Assembly (NCBI GenBank): GCA_945861585.1
Contig: CAMAVC010000013.1
Span: 1 to 51,367 of the forward strand
DNA: 51,367 nucleotides
Reading direction: 5' to 3'
From: Planctomicrobium piriforme
GTDB lineage: Bacteria > Planctomycetota > Planctomycetia > Pirellulales > UBA1268
Part shown: positions 8,114 to 16,469 of the stretch, in pieces
How positions within the stretch are numbered: the first letter of the stretch is position 1
How the letters are laid out: each line of letters starts with the position of its first letter
Position numbers and translations under genes: made by a program
Notes under the pieces: generated by a model
What the model was told of the DNA's origin: nothing
Seen by the model: the letters and a program-made list of their open reading frames with translations, nothing else
Database searches by the model: none

Positions 8114-9297
8114 CTCGGCTCGAGCCGATCGAGTTCGGCCCACAGCCGGTCGAACGGCACCACCCGCGCGGTCGCCAAGTCGGGAGCGGGCGTCGGTGTG
8201 GCCACCCACCGCTCCACGATCGTGAGTCCAAGCGTGTCGAGCAGCCGCAGCTGCCGGCCATCAAGCTCCGCTGGCGTCGATTTCACCTCGATCGCAAGCG
8301 TTCGATTGTCGGAGAGGTGCACCAAGAGATCGATCTCCACCTTCTCCTTCGACCGGAGATGGGAGAGCCGTGGCGGAATGCCCCGATTGATGAAAAACCG
8401 AGACACTTCCCCCACGGCCAACGTCTCCAGGAGGGCACCAACCATGGGCGAAAGCAGCAGTGGCTGCCGTTCCGTCCAGCCCTGCAGCCGCCCCGCAAGG
8501 GCCACATCCTCCATGAACAGCTTCGGAGCCTTGATGAGTCGGGAATTGAGGTTGGTGGCAAAGGGAGGCAGCCTCCGCACGATGCCGTTGGCCTCCAGGA
8601 TTCCCAGCCACGATTGCACGGTGGTCAGTTCCACTCCGCATTGCCCTGCGATTTCTGAGTAATTCATCAACTGGGCCGTGCGGGCGGCTGTCAGCTGCAG
8701 GCACTTCGTGAAGGCAGCATGCCGCTCGATGCCCGCCGCGGCCACGATGTCGCGCTCGATGAACGTGGCGATCAGGGCATTGAGATAGCCGACGGTGTCG
8801 AGCCGAGGAGACACTCGCAGTTCGGGCCATCCGCCGCGGAGCAGATGATCGGCCAGCTTCAATTCGCCGAGCTCATGGATCGAGAGCGTGTTGAGGTCGA
8901 AGTAACTCGCCCGCCCGGCCAGGGATTCCCGCACATTTCGGGCGAGCAGCGTCTGATTCGAGCCGGTGATCCACACATCCACCGGTGCCCTCGTGGCCCG
9001 GCCTCCGGAGCGGCGCAAGCGGCGATCTTCGTCCACGCGGCGCTTGAGCTCTGGAAAGAGTTCTGGGGCGAGCGCCGCTTCGTCGAGCACCACCTTCGGC
9101 GGCAGCCCGTCGAGAAACAATCGCGGATTCTCGATGGCTCGGGTGCGAATAGCGGCGTCGTCGAGGTACACGACATGGTGGGTGCCGAGCCGCTCGAGCA
9201 CTGATGTTTTGCCCGCCTGCCGGGGCCCCTTGAGCACCTTGATCGGCAGGGCCCCGGCGGCGATGGCGGACGCGTCAAAATCCCTTGAAATCCACAT
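8110..9297 (-). CDS. AAA ATPase with DUF4143 domain
   Basis: 395 residues. Walker A is GPRQAGKTS (about 24-32), Walker B-like VVLDEAAL (about 68-75), and a sensor-1-like WITGSNQTLLARN (about 109-121). The second half is a DUF4143 domain with a winged-helix part (NYSEIAGQCGVELTTVQSWL) and a C-terminal nuclease-like fold (VEIDLLVHL ... LAIEVKSTPAE) that resembles PD-(D/E)XK: Asp and Glu-Val-Lys. Proteins of this type are widespread in mobile and accessory regions, their function is poorly known, and they often act as toxin-antitoxin-like or regulatory ATPases. It is inserted in opposite orientation in the gspE-pilT interval between two near-identical REP units, which suggests acquisition. Confidence 0.92.
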   Translation of the reverse strand: MWISRDFDASAIAAGALPIKVLKGPRQAGKTSVLERLGTHHVVYLDDAAIRTRAIENPRLFLDGLPPKVVLDEAALAPELFPELKRRVDEDRRLRRSGGRATRAPVDVWITGSNQTLLARNVRESLAGRASYFDLNTLSIHELGELKLADHLLRGGWPELRVSPRLDTVGYLNALIATFIERDIVAAAGIERHAAFTKCLQLTAARTAQLMNYSEIAGQCGVELTTVQSWLGILEANGIVRRLPPFATNLNSRLIKAPKLFMEDVALAGRLQGWTERQPLLLSPMVGALLETLAVGEVSRFFINRGIPPRLSHLRSKEKVEIDLLVHLSDNRTLAIEVKSTPAELDGRQLRLLDTLGLTIVERWVATPTPAPDLATARVVPFDRLWAELDRLEPR

Positions 9298-9441
9298 TCA
9301 AAACACCCTCGCGACCAATCTAGTCTCACAGACAAGATCGGTCAAACTCGTCGCTGACGGCCTCTCCCAACAAGCCCCGGGCGGAAGCCCTGGGACTCCG
9401 GGCTGTCCTGCCGCTCCCGCCCCCGGGCTTCGTGGGTCGCT

Positions 9442-9472
9442 GGAAGCCCGAGGCGTAAGCCGAGAGGATGCC
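9442..9472. repeat. Family-B dispersed repeat
   Basis: GGAAGCCCGAGGCGTAAGCC followed by GAGAGGATGCC, matching the copies at 31976, 32014 and 33043 (reverse) and the translated copies at 14469-14577. Confidence 0.9.
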
Positions 9473-9493
9473 CCCGTGTCCCGCCTGCCTGTT

Positions 9494-9575
9494 GTAGGAC
9501 AGGCTTCAGCCTGTCAAATGCGGCCCCCGAGCACGACAGGCTAAAGCCTGTCCTACATCCGGCGGCCTGTCCTAC
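9494..9575. repeat. REP inverted pair, right copy of the direct repeat
   Basis: Forward REP (9494-9515), spacer AAATGCGGCCCC, reverse REP (9535-9556, CCTAC end) and half palindrome GCCTGTCCTAC. Differs from 8031-8113 at only a handful of positions by eye. Confidence 0.9.
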
Positions 9576-9811
9576 ACTCCACGCCCTTGCCCTGCCGATA
9601 CTCCCTAGGGCATAATTGCCGTATCTTGATCGGCGGCTGTCAGGGGCCTGCCGATCGCTTGGCGGGCACCGTCTCAGTGGCAGGCCTTCTCGCTTCCCGC
9701 TCGCCGCTCTCTGTGCGCGAAATTCGCGGCGCGGCAGAATATAATTTCCCGAGGAGGGCCTCCAAGGGACGTCGACCGATTGCCCCCGTTGAGCCTCCGC
9801 CAGGAATCCCC

Positions 9812-11362
9812 ATGAGCACGGCCGCCCCCTCCCCGATGCACGCGCAGGTCGAGAAGCTCCTGAAGGTGGCTGTCGACAACGGCGCCACCGAGCTGCGGCT
9901 CTCCGGCGGCGTGGCCCCGATGCTCCGCATCAACGACCAGCTCCGTCCCCTCAAGACGCGCCCGATCCCGGTCGAGGAAGTGACGGCGATGGCCGAGGCG
10001 ATCATGCCGCCCCAGTCCGACCCGGCCAAGTTTTTCTTCGCGGCCAACGGCGGCCGCTACCTCGGCTCGCTGATCGACAACTCGGGCACGAAGGTGCTCG
10101 TGCTCCGCCCCACCGACGAGCCGGAGCCCGAGCCCACGAGCTTCATGGCCGACGCCCCGCTCGAGCTCGACATCCAAAAAGAAGACAAGGGCGTGGCTCT
10201 GCCCCCCGATGCCTCGGGCGAGGCGCAGAGCGTGCAGCCCAAGGTGGCCACGGGCACGATCCAGATCGACAAGCTCCTCACGGCGGCCGTGAAGAGCGGC
10301 GTCAGCGACATCCACATCACGGCCGGCCTGCCTCCCGTATTTCGCGTCGACGGCCACATGAAGCCGCAGCCCACGAAGGTGCTCACCCCCGACGACACCA
10401 ACGGCCTCATGAAGGCGATCACGCCCGAGCGCTGCCAGGCCGAACTCGCCGAGAAGGGGGGCACAGACTTCGGCTTCGCCTTCGGCGACATGGCCCGTTT
10501 CCGCGTGAGCGTGTTCAAGCAGCGGGGCAGCGTGGCGATGGTCTTGCGGCAGATCCCCAACAAGATGCTCACGCCCGAGCAGCTCGGCGTGCCCGAAATC
10601 TGCAAGAAGATGGTCTGCCGCCCGCGCGGGCTGTGTCTCGTGACGGGCCCCACGGGCTCCGGCAAATCCACCACGCTCGCCAGCCTGATCGACTTCATCA
10701 ACGCCAACTACGACCACCACATCATCACGATCGAAGATCCGATCGAGTTTTACCACCAGTCGAAGAAGAGCACGGTGAACCAGCGCGAGATCGGCAACGA
10801 CGTGCCGAGCTTCTCTGAGGCCCTCCGCCGCGCGCTGCGGCAAGACCCCGACGTGATCCTCGTGGGCGAGCTTCGCGATCTCGAGACGATCGAGGCGGCG
10901 ATCTCGGCCGCCGAGACGGGCCACGTGGTGTTTGGCACGCTCCACACCACGGGCGCCCAGGGCACGGTGAACCGCATCATCGACGCCTTCCCGACCAACC
11001 AGCAGGAGCAGGTGCGCACGCAGCTCTCCACGGCGATCATCGGCGTGGTCAGCCAGGCCCTGCTGCCCAAGATCGGCGGCGGCCGCTGCGCGGCCTACGA
11101 AATCCTCGTGTGCACGCCGGCCATCGGCAACCTGATCCGCGAAAACAAAACGTTTCGCATCAACTCGGCGATCCAGACGGGCACGAAGCTCGGCATGCAG
11201 CTCCTCGACGACCATCTCTTCCGGCTCTGGAGCGAGAAGAAGGTGAAGGAAGAAGACGTGCTGATGAAGGCCCAATCACCCGACGACCTTGCCAAGCGCA
11301 TCGCCAACGCGAAGCGCGGCATTTACGAAGACGAATCGCCAGCCCGCAGAGACGACCACTAA
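9812..11362 (+). CDS. pilT: PilT-like retraction ATPase with duplicated N-terminal domain
   Basis: 516 residues against about 350-370 for ordinary PilT. The core from about residue 150 is a normal PilT/PilU-type ATPase: GVSDIHITAGLPPVFRVDG, Walker A GPTGSGKST (about 279-287), IEDPIEFYH, Walker B VILVGELRDLET and TGHVVFGTLHTTGA, with the PilT-type C-terminus. In front lies a second, degenerate copy of the N-terminal domain (residues 12-60: KLLKVAVDNGATELRLSGG ... LRIND) joined by an acidic, proline-rich linker. ATG at 9812 with AGGAA upstream; earlier in-frame codons read through repeat and intergenic sequence. PilT depolymerises pili in twitching systems; here it sits between two gspE genes, so the machine may be a dynamic pilus rather than a pure secreton. 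Confidence 0.93.
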   Translation: MSTAAPSPMHAQVEKLLKVAVDNGATELRLSGGVAPMLRINDQLRPLKTRPIPVEEVTAMAEAIMPPQSDPAKFFFAANGGRYLGSLIDNSGTKVLVLRPTDEPEPEPTSFMADAPLELDIQKEDKGVALPPDASGEAQSVQPKVATGTIQIDKLLTAAVKSGVSDIHITAGLPPVFRVDGHMKPQPTKVLTPDDTNGLMKAITPERCQAELAEKGGTDFGFAFGDMARFRVSVFKQRGSVAMVLRQIPNKMLTPEQLGVPEICKKMVCRPRGLCLVTGPTGSGKSTTLASLIDFINANYDHHIITIEDPIEFYHQSKKSTVNQREIGNDVPSFSEALRRALRQDPDVILVGELRDLETIEAAISAAETGHVVFGTLHTTGAQGTVNRIIDAFPTNQQEQVRTQLSTAIIGVVSQALLPKIGGGRCAAYEILVCTPAIGNLIRENKTFRINSAIQTGTKLGMQLLDDHLFRLWSEKKVKEEDVLMKAQSPDDLAKRIANAKRGIYEDESPARRDDH

Positions 11363-11401
11363 CCCTGTGCGGCAAGCGTCCCGCTTGCCAGAGAAGCAGT
11401 C

Positions 11402-13120
11402 ATGGCCCTCAAAAAACTCGGTCAAATCCTGATCGACCTCGGTCTCATCGACGAGACGCAGCTCGCCACGATGCTCGAAGAGCAGGCCTCGCGCGGCGGC
11501 GAGCTGATCGGCCGCGTGGGCGTGTCGCTCGGCTTCTTCACCGACGAGCAGCTCGGCGAGGCCCTGGCCGAGCAGTGGAACACCACGTTCGTCACGCTCT
11601 ACGACCGCGAGATCAAGCCCGAGGTGCTCCGCCTCGTGAGCGAGCCGATGGCCCAGCTCTACCGCGTGGTCCCGCTCACGCTGGAGGGCGACAAGCTCAC
11701 CATCGCCTCGGCTGAGCCGCAGAAGATGCAGATCGCCGACGAGATCCGCACGTTCCTCGGCTACGACGTGCACCTCGTGGTGGCCACGGAGCCCGAGATC
11801 GAAAAGACGATCCAGAAGTTTTATTCGGCCGACACCGAGAGCGTGGAATCGCTCGTCGATGATCTCGAGCACGACACAGCCCTCGCGGCCCAGGCGGCGG
11901 CCCTCGGCAAGGAGGGCCCGACAGACCTCACCGGCGCCGAAGCCCTGGCCGAGAGCGCGCCTGTGCGCAAGCTCTTAAACATGGTGCTCCTGCTCGCGAT
12001 CCGCGACGGCGCGAGCGACATCCACTTCGAGCCGTTCGAGCATGAATTTCGCATTCGCCTGAAGGCCGACGGCGTGCTCCAGGAGATGGTGCCGCCGCCC
12101 AAGCATCTGGCCTTCGCGATCACCACGCGCATCAAGGTGATGGCCAATCTCGACATCGCCGAGCGCCGCCTGCCGCAAGACGGCCGCATCGAGCTGAATG
12201 TGGGCGGCCATCCCGTGGATCTGCGCGTTTCCGTGCTCCCCACGCTGTTTGGCGAGAGCGTGGTGATGCGGGTGCTCGACCGGGGCGTGGTCTCGCTTTC
12301 GCTCGACAAGCTGGGCATGGACGACGAGATCAAGCGGAAGTTTCGCGACGTGATGAAGCGGCCCAACGGCATCATCCTCGTCACCGGCCCCACCGGCTCC
12401 GGCAAGACGACCACGCTCTATTCGGCGCTCTCCGAGCTCAACGACGTGGAAGACAAGCTGATCACCACGGAAGACCCCATCGAATACGACATCGACGGCA
12501 TCGTGCAGGTGCCGATCGACAACGAGCTCGGCAACACCTTCGCCGCGATCCTCCGGGCCATTCTCCGCCAGGATCCCGACCGCATCCTCGTGGGCGAGAT
12601 CCGCGACACGGAAACGGCCGAAATCGCCGTGCAGGCCTCGCTCACCGGCCACATGGTGTTTTCCACGCTCCACACCAACGACTCCCCCTCCACGGTCACC
12701 CGTCTCCGCGACATGGGCGTGCCGCCGTTTCTGATCACGGCCACGGTGGAGGCGATCCTGGCCCAGCGGCTCGTCCGCCGGATCTGCACGGGCTGCAAAG
12801 AAGAGATCATCCCCGGCCCCGACGTGCTCGCCGATCTCGAGCTCACGAGCGACGCCGTCTTCGGCAAGAAGTTTTATCGCGGCAAGGGCTGCGAGAAGTG
12901 CAACCGCACCGGCTACAAAGGCCGCCTCGGCCTCTACGAACTCTTGATCATGAACGACGAACTCCGCGACATGATCATGAGAAACGCCTCCACCGAAGAC
13001 CTCCGCAACGTCGCCCGCAAGCACGGCATGGTGACGCTGCGGGATTCCGGCATGGAGGGAATTTTTACAGGCCTGACCACCGCCGACGAAGTGATCCGCG
13101 AAACCATCCTCGACGCCTAA
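11402..13120 (+). CDS. gspE: GspE/PilB-type assembly ATPase (second copy)
   Basis: 572 residues, complete. T2SSE_N domain (LGQILIDLGLIDETQLATML, about 6-150), N2 domain (GASDIHFEPFEHEFRIRLK), Walker A GPTGSGKTTT (about 328-337), TTEDPIEYDID, Walker B ILVGEIRDTETAE, TGHMVFSTLHTND and zinc cysteines CTGC (about 461) and CEKC (about 497). It is the closer match to canonical GspE/PilB (GEIRD kept). It lies 39 bases after pilT and 2 bases before gspF, clearly one operon. The two GspE-type enzymes may power different pseudopili or form mixed hexamers, which is inference. Confidence 0.96.
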   Translation: MALKKLGQILIDLGLIDETQLATMLEEQASRGGELIGRVGVSLGFFTDEQLGEALAEQWNTTFVTLYDREIKPEVLRLVSEPMAQLYRVVPLTLEGDKLTIASAEPQKMQIADEIRTFLGYDVHLVVATEPEIEKTIQKFYSADTESVESLVDDLEHDTALAAQAAALGKEGPTDLTGAEALAESAPVRKLLNMVLLLAIRDGASDIHFEPFEHEFRIRLKADGVLQEMVPPPKHLAFAITTRIKVMANLDIAERRLPQDGRIELNVGGHPVDLRVSVLPTLFGESVVMRVLDRGVVSLSLDKLGMDDEIKRKFRDVMKRPNGIILVTGPTGSGKTTTLYSALSELNDVEDKLITTEDPIEYDIDGIVQVPIDNELGNTFAAILRAILRQDPDRILVGEIRDTETAEIAVQASLTGHMVFSTLHTNDSPSTVTRLRDMGVPPFLITATVEAILAQRLVRRICTGCKEEIIPGPDVLADLELTSDAVFGKKFYRGKGCEKCNRTGYKGRLGLYELLIMNDELRDMIMRNASTEDLRNVARKHGMVTLRDSGMEGIFTGLTTADEVIRETILDA

Positions 13121-13122
13121 AC

Positions 13123-14448
13123 ATGCCCACCTTCATCTTCGAAGCCATCGACGCCGCCACCGGCAAAGAGATCCGCGACACCGTCGACGCGCCCTCCGAG
13201 GCCGAAGCCCAGGCCACGATCCGTGCCATGGGCTACATGGTCACGAAGCTCAAGGCGGGCAAGAGCAAGGCCGCGGCCGCGGCGGCCAAGAAGAAGCCCG
13301 GCCGATCGTTCGTGCTCGGGGGCGTGAAGTTCAAGGATCTCGTGCTCTGCACGCGGCAGCTCTCGATTCTCCAAGACGCCGGCCTGCCGATCCTGCGCAG
13401 CCTCAAGATCCTGGCCGACATGCAGAAGCCGGGCCGCCTGAAAAACTCGCTCATGGACGTGTGCGACGAGATCGAGGGCGGAGCCACGCTCTCCGAGGCG
13501 ATGTCGAAGAGCCCGAAGTGTTTCGACCGGCTCTATGTCAACATGATCCGCGCGGGCGAGGCGGGCGGTGCGCTCGAAGTGATTCTGCGCCGCCTGTCGG
13601 AGTTCATGGAGCGGGCGATGTCGCTCCGGCGCAAGGTGAAGGGCGCCATGGTCTATCCGATCGTGGTGGTGAGCGTGGCCGTGGGCATCCTCACGTTCAT
13701 CATGCTCAAGATCGTGCCGCAGTTCAAAAAGATCTTCGACGACTTCGGCTCCACGCTGCCGCCGATGACGCAGCTCTTGATCGACATCTCGAATTGGATC
13801 GCGGCCTATTGGTGGACGATCCCGGCGATCCCGTTCGGGATCCGGCTCGTGCTCAAGGCGATCTGCCTCGTGCCCTACGGCCGCTTCGGCTGGGATCTCT
13901 TTTCGCTCAAGGCGCCCGTCTTCGGGGCGCTCGTCGAGAAAAACATCATGGCCCGCGCCGCCCGCACGCTGGGCACGCTCCTGGCCTCGGGCGTGCCGAT
14001 TCTCGAAGCGCTCAACATCACGAAAGAAACCTCGGGCAACATGATGTTCGAGAAGCTCTTTCAGAAGGTGAGCGACTCGATTCGCGATGGCAACGCGATC
14101 GCGAAGCCCTTGAAGGAGTTTTCGAATCCGCCCTTCAACGTGATGGCCTGGTTTTTCTGGACGGTGTTCGTGCCGGGGGCGGGCCTGCTCATGTATCTCC
14201 TCAAATACAAGACGCCCGTGGTCGACGACCTCGTGATCAACATGGTGGACGTGGGCGAGGAGTCTGGAGAGCTCGACACGATGCTCTACAAAGTCGCCGA
14301 CGTCTACGACGAAGAAGTGGCCGTGCTCACGGAGAGCCTCACAAGCCTGATGGAGCCGCTTCTCATCATCTTCCTCGGCGGCGCGGTGGGCTTCATCGTG
14401 ATCGCCCTCTTCCTCCCGCTCATCAAACTCATCCAGGATCTGTCATGA
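13123..14448 (+). CDS. gspF: GspF/PilC inner-membrane platform protein with an insertion
   Basis: 441 residues. Two T2SSF domains are visible: the first around residues 75-200 (CTRQLSILQDAGLPILRSLK ... RAGEAGGALEVIL, with membrane helix MVYPIVVVSVAVGILTFIML), the second around 275-435 (ARAARTLGTLLASGVPILEA ... VDVGEESGELDTML, with the terminal helix LLIIFLGGAVGFIVIALFL). GspF is the platform that couples the ATPase to pseudopilin assembly. Between the second domain's PP and the VGEESGELD motif there is about 30 extra, hydrophobic residues (about 338-370, AWFFWTVFVPGAGLLMYLL) not usual in proteobacterial GspF. Start ATG 13123, two bases after the gspE stop; its stop overlaps the next ATG (ATGA). 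Confidence 0.94.
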   Translation: MPTFIFEAIDAATGKEIRDTVDAPSEAEAQATIRAMGYMVTKLKAGKSKAAAAAAKKKPGRSFVLGGVKFKDLVLCTRQLSILQDAGLPILRSLKILADMQKPGRLKNSLMDVCDEIEGGATLSEAMSKSPKCFDRLYVNMIRAGEAGGALEVILRRLSEFMERAMSLRRKVKGAMVYPIVVVSVAVGILTFIMLKIVPQFKKIFDDFGSTLPPMTQLLIDISNWIAAYWWTIPAIPFGIRLVLKAICLVPYGRFGWDLFSLKAPVFGALVEKNIMARAARTLGTLLASGVPILEALNITKETSGNMMFEKLFQKVSDSIRDGNAIAKPLKEFSNPPFNVMAWFFWTVFVPGAGLLMYLLKYKTPVVDDLVINMVDVGEESGELDTMLYKVADVYDEEVAVLTESLTSLMEPLLIIFLGGAVGFIVIALFLPLIKLIQDLS

Positions 14449-15347
14449 CCACCATCTCCCCCTCTTCCGGAAGCCCGAGGCGTAAGCCGAGTGGATGCCC
14501 GGATTCCGTAAGCCCGAGGCGTAAGCCGAGTGGATGCCCGGGTTCTGTAAGCCCGAGGCGTAAGCCGAGTGGATGCCCCCTCCCCGTCTCCGGATGCCCT
14601 ATTTCTTCGCGCCCCCTCTCCGCCCCCCGCGCCTTCACCCTCGTGGAACTCCTCGTGGTGATCGGCATCATCGGCCTCTTGGCCGCGTTGCTCACGCCCG
14701 TCGTGATGCGTTCCCTCGCATCCGCCCGCAACGCTGCAATCAAGGCAGAGATCGACATGCTCCACATGGCGATCATGAACTACAGAAGTGAATACGGCGC
14801 ATTTCCGCCATGCGCCGACACACGCACAATTCAGGGCATGAACCCTCTGGACTCGCCTTACACCTATGTCAGTAGCGGATTGGCCGCAAGACACCTCAAG
14901 AGGCTTTTTCCTCGTTGCTCAGATGTTGCCGCACAATTGACGATGGCTAGCGGCACTACACAGTTTGGCCCACGGACGGCCATCTACGGCTGGCTTTCAG
15001 GCTACACGCCAGACCCGGCTAACCCGCTCGTGCCAACCGCGCAGCGGGTGAAACTCTATGACTTTGATACCTCGCGGGTATTGAATAATTCCTATCATCC
15101 GCCGGGAAAGCGAGAGAGCTCTTACATCTACATCGATGCGGCTTCGTATGTAGCGTCTAATTCGTCACCAATCGTAATTGGTTCTGCGTCATATCGTGCT
15201 GAGGCAAATCCTGCCGGTGGCTTCTTCAACCCCGATACCTTCCAAATCCTATGCGCCGGCCGTGATGAAATTTTTTTCAACGACGACGACCTGTCGAACT
15301 TCTGGCCAGGCACTCGCCGCGAATACTCCGAAAGCTTGAAGCAATGA
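14445..15347 (+). CDS. GspG-like pseudopilin with repeat-encoded leader
   Basis: 300 residues. The type IV prepilin motif is [20 protein letters not shown] (about residues 63-82, Glu5 present, Ala rather than Gly before the cleavage site), followed by the GspG-like KAEIDMLHMAIMNYRSEYGAFPP. The leader is unusually long (about 62 residues) because three copies of the family-B repeat are translated as SPRRKPSGCP units with a 13-residue period (bases 14469-14577). No other start lies nearer the pilin motif in this frame. The gene couples to gspF by ATGA and to the next gene by ATGA. The C-terminal 200 residues have no family I recognise; they hold paired cysteines (CADT, CSDV). From about 14740 on, codon use becomes less GC-rich. 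Confidence 0.85.
   Translation: MTTISPSSGSPRRKPSGCPDSVSPRRKPSGCPGSVSPRRKPSGCPLPVSGCPISSRPLSAPRAFTLVELLVVIGIIGLLAALLTPVVMRSLASARNAAIKAEIDMLHMAIMNYRSEYGAFPPCADTRTIQGMNPLDSPYTYVSSGLAARHLKRLFPRCSDVAAQLTMASGTTQFGPRTAIYGWLSGYTPDPANPLVPTAQRVKLYDFDTSRVLNNSYHPPGKRESSYIYIDAASYVASNSSPIVIGSASYRAEANPAGGFFNPDTFQILCAGRDEIFFNDDDLSNFWPGTRREYSESLKQ
14469..14577. repeat. Three tandem family-B repeats inside a coding region
   Basis: Three near-identical 31-base copies begin at 14469, 14508 and 14547, exactly 39 bases apart, so the reading frame is kept. Core: AAGCCCGAGGCGTAAGCC then GAGTGGATGCC. They differ only in the short spacers. Confidence 0.95.
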
Positions 15348-16468
15348 ATGGCCCCCGGTCCGATGCTTATCGCGACTCTGCTGCGGCACTGAGCAACCGC
15401 CGGCGTATCGGAAGCATGCGGCCTGTGTTGGCGTTTACGCTCATCGAGTTACTGGTCACCCTGACAATCATTTCAATCTTGGGCTCCCTCACGCTCGCTG
15501 GCCTTTCGGTCGCACGACAACGAGTCAAGGCCGCCCGAACCGAATCAACCATTCGTAAGATTCACGAAGTCGTGATGCCGCACTTTGAGCGACTCATGAC
15601 ACGTTCCCTCCCGCCGATCGCAGGGCCGGCAGACTCGGTTAATTCGAGCGCGAATACTATTCGCAATAAGTGCATGGCATTGCTGGCGAAGCGTCGAATC
15701 TTAGCTCTCGAACTGCCCGACGGCTGGAATGATTTGAAGGCGGATGCCGTAACTGCGCCATTCAGCACGGCTCCGGACACACCGATATCGCTCAGAATGA
15801 AACAGATTGCCAGCGGCTCGATGTCGAGTCTATCAAACTCAGATGCGGAGTGCCTGTGGGCCAGTGTGATGCAGAGCGGTTTTGCAGATCCGGCAATTGT
15901 CGCCCACTTTCGCGAGGATGAGTTTGCTGATCGAAATCAGAATGGCCGTTTTGAGTTCATCGATGGTTGGTCAAACCCTATCCGGTTTCTGCGTTGGGCT
16001 CCAGCGTTTATCTCCAGATACCAACCGGTGCCCACAACCCCCGCTACGTCAACTGATACCTCTGCACATGATTCATTTGATCTGGCCGGCCTTGATCCAT
16101 TAGGCCGTAACACGCTTTTCCCATTGATTTTCTCCGGTGGCCCCGATGGAACCCCCGCGATTCGCTATCGGCAAAACGAGGGTGATTCGCCGGCGTTTGC
16201 GTACGCAAGGGTTAAGTACGACCCGTATTTTTCTGGGAGCGGGAGTTATCCCACGTCGTTTCCCGAGTATGCTCGGGCGCAGCGAAAATGGCCCGGCTCC
16301 CAGTTCAAGATTTTCGTGAGCGGAACTGAGTTCTTCAGCGGCGCATCCGCATGGACCTATTCGCTGGATGACGTCCCGGCCGCATACAAACAGGCAGGCT
16401 CGGCATTCGGTTCCGAGATCCCAGGCAATGCCAAGGACGACATCACTAACCATTCACTGAGCCGTTGA
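15344..16468 (+). CDS. Pseudopilin-type protein
   Basis: 374 residues. The prepilin signature AFTLIELLVTLTIISILGSL lies at about residues 30-49 after a 30-residue basic leader (Ala before Phe, Glu5 present). The helix continues ARQRVKAARTESTIRKIHEV. The rest is a large globular domain rich in Asp, Ser and Pro that I do not recognise. It overlaps the previous stop by ATGA and ends one base before the next ATG, so it is a minor or cargo-like pseudopilin of the same operon. An internal ATG (residue 25) would give a shorter leader and is an alternative start. Confidence 0.85.
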   Translation: MNGPRSDAYRDSAAALSNRRRIGSMRPVLAFTLIELLVTLTIISILGSLTLAGLSVARQRVKAARTESTIRKIHEVVMPHFERLMTRSLPPIAGPADSVNSSANTIRNKCMALLAKRRILALELPDGWNDLKADAVTAPFSTAPDTPISLRMKQIASGSMSSLSNSDAECLWASVMQSGFADPAIVAHFREDEFADRNQNGRFEFIDGWSNPIRFLRWAPAFISRYQPVPTTPATSTDTSAHDSFDLAGLDPLGRNTLFPLIFSGGPDGTPAIRYRQNEGDSPAFAYARVKYDPYFSGSGSYPTSFPEYARAQRKWPGSQFKIFVSGTEFFSGASAWTYSLDDVPAAYKQAGSAFGSEIPGNAKDDITNHSLSR

Positions 16469-16469
16469 G

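Larger units (their letters stand above)
9298..9811. other. Repeat-rich intergenic region before pilT
   Basis: 514 bases without a convincing gene. It holds a short GC-rich segment with inverted parts (GCCCCGGGCGGAAGCCC facing CCCCCGGGCTTCG, 9376-9430), a family-B repeat (9442-9472) and the REP unit (9494-9575). The last 200 bases before the pilT ATG may carry the promoter of the downstream operon. No clear -35/-10 was identified. Confidence 0.6.

Noticed and set aside
9674..11275. Minus-strand frame of 533 residues over pilT
   Set aside because: Mirror image of the PilT codon pattern; similar shadows lie over both gspE genes and the kinase.
13461..14444. Long upstream extension of the first pseudopilin frame
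   Set aside because: It is the shadow of gspF; the ATGA start at 14445 is the only sensible one.
14469..14577. CRISPR-like array of three repeats
   Set aside because: Spacers are only 8 bases and similar to each other; the array is coding.
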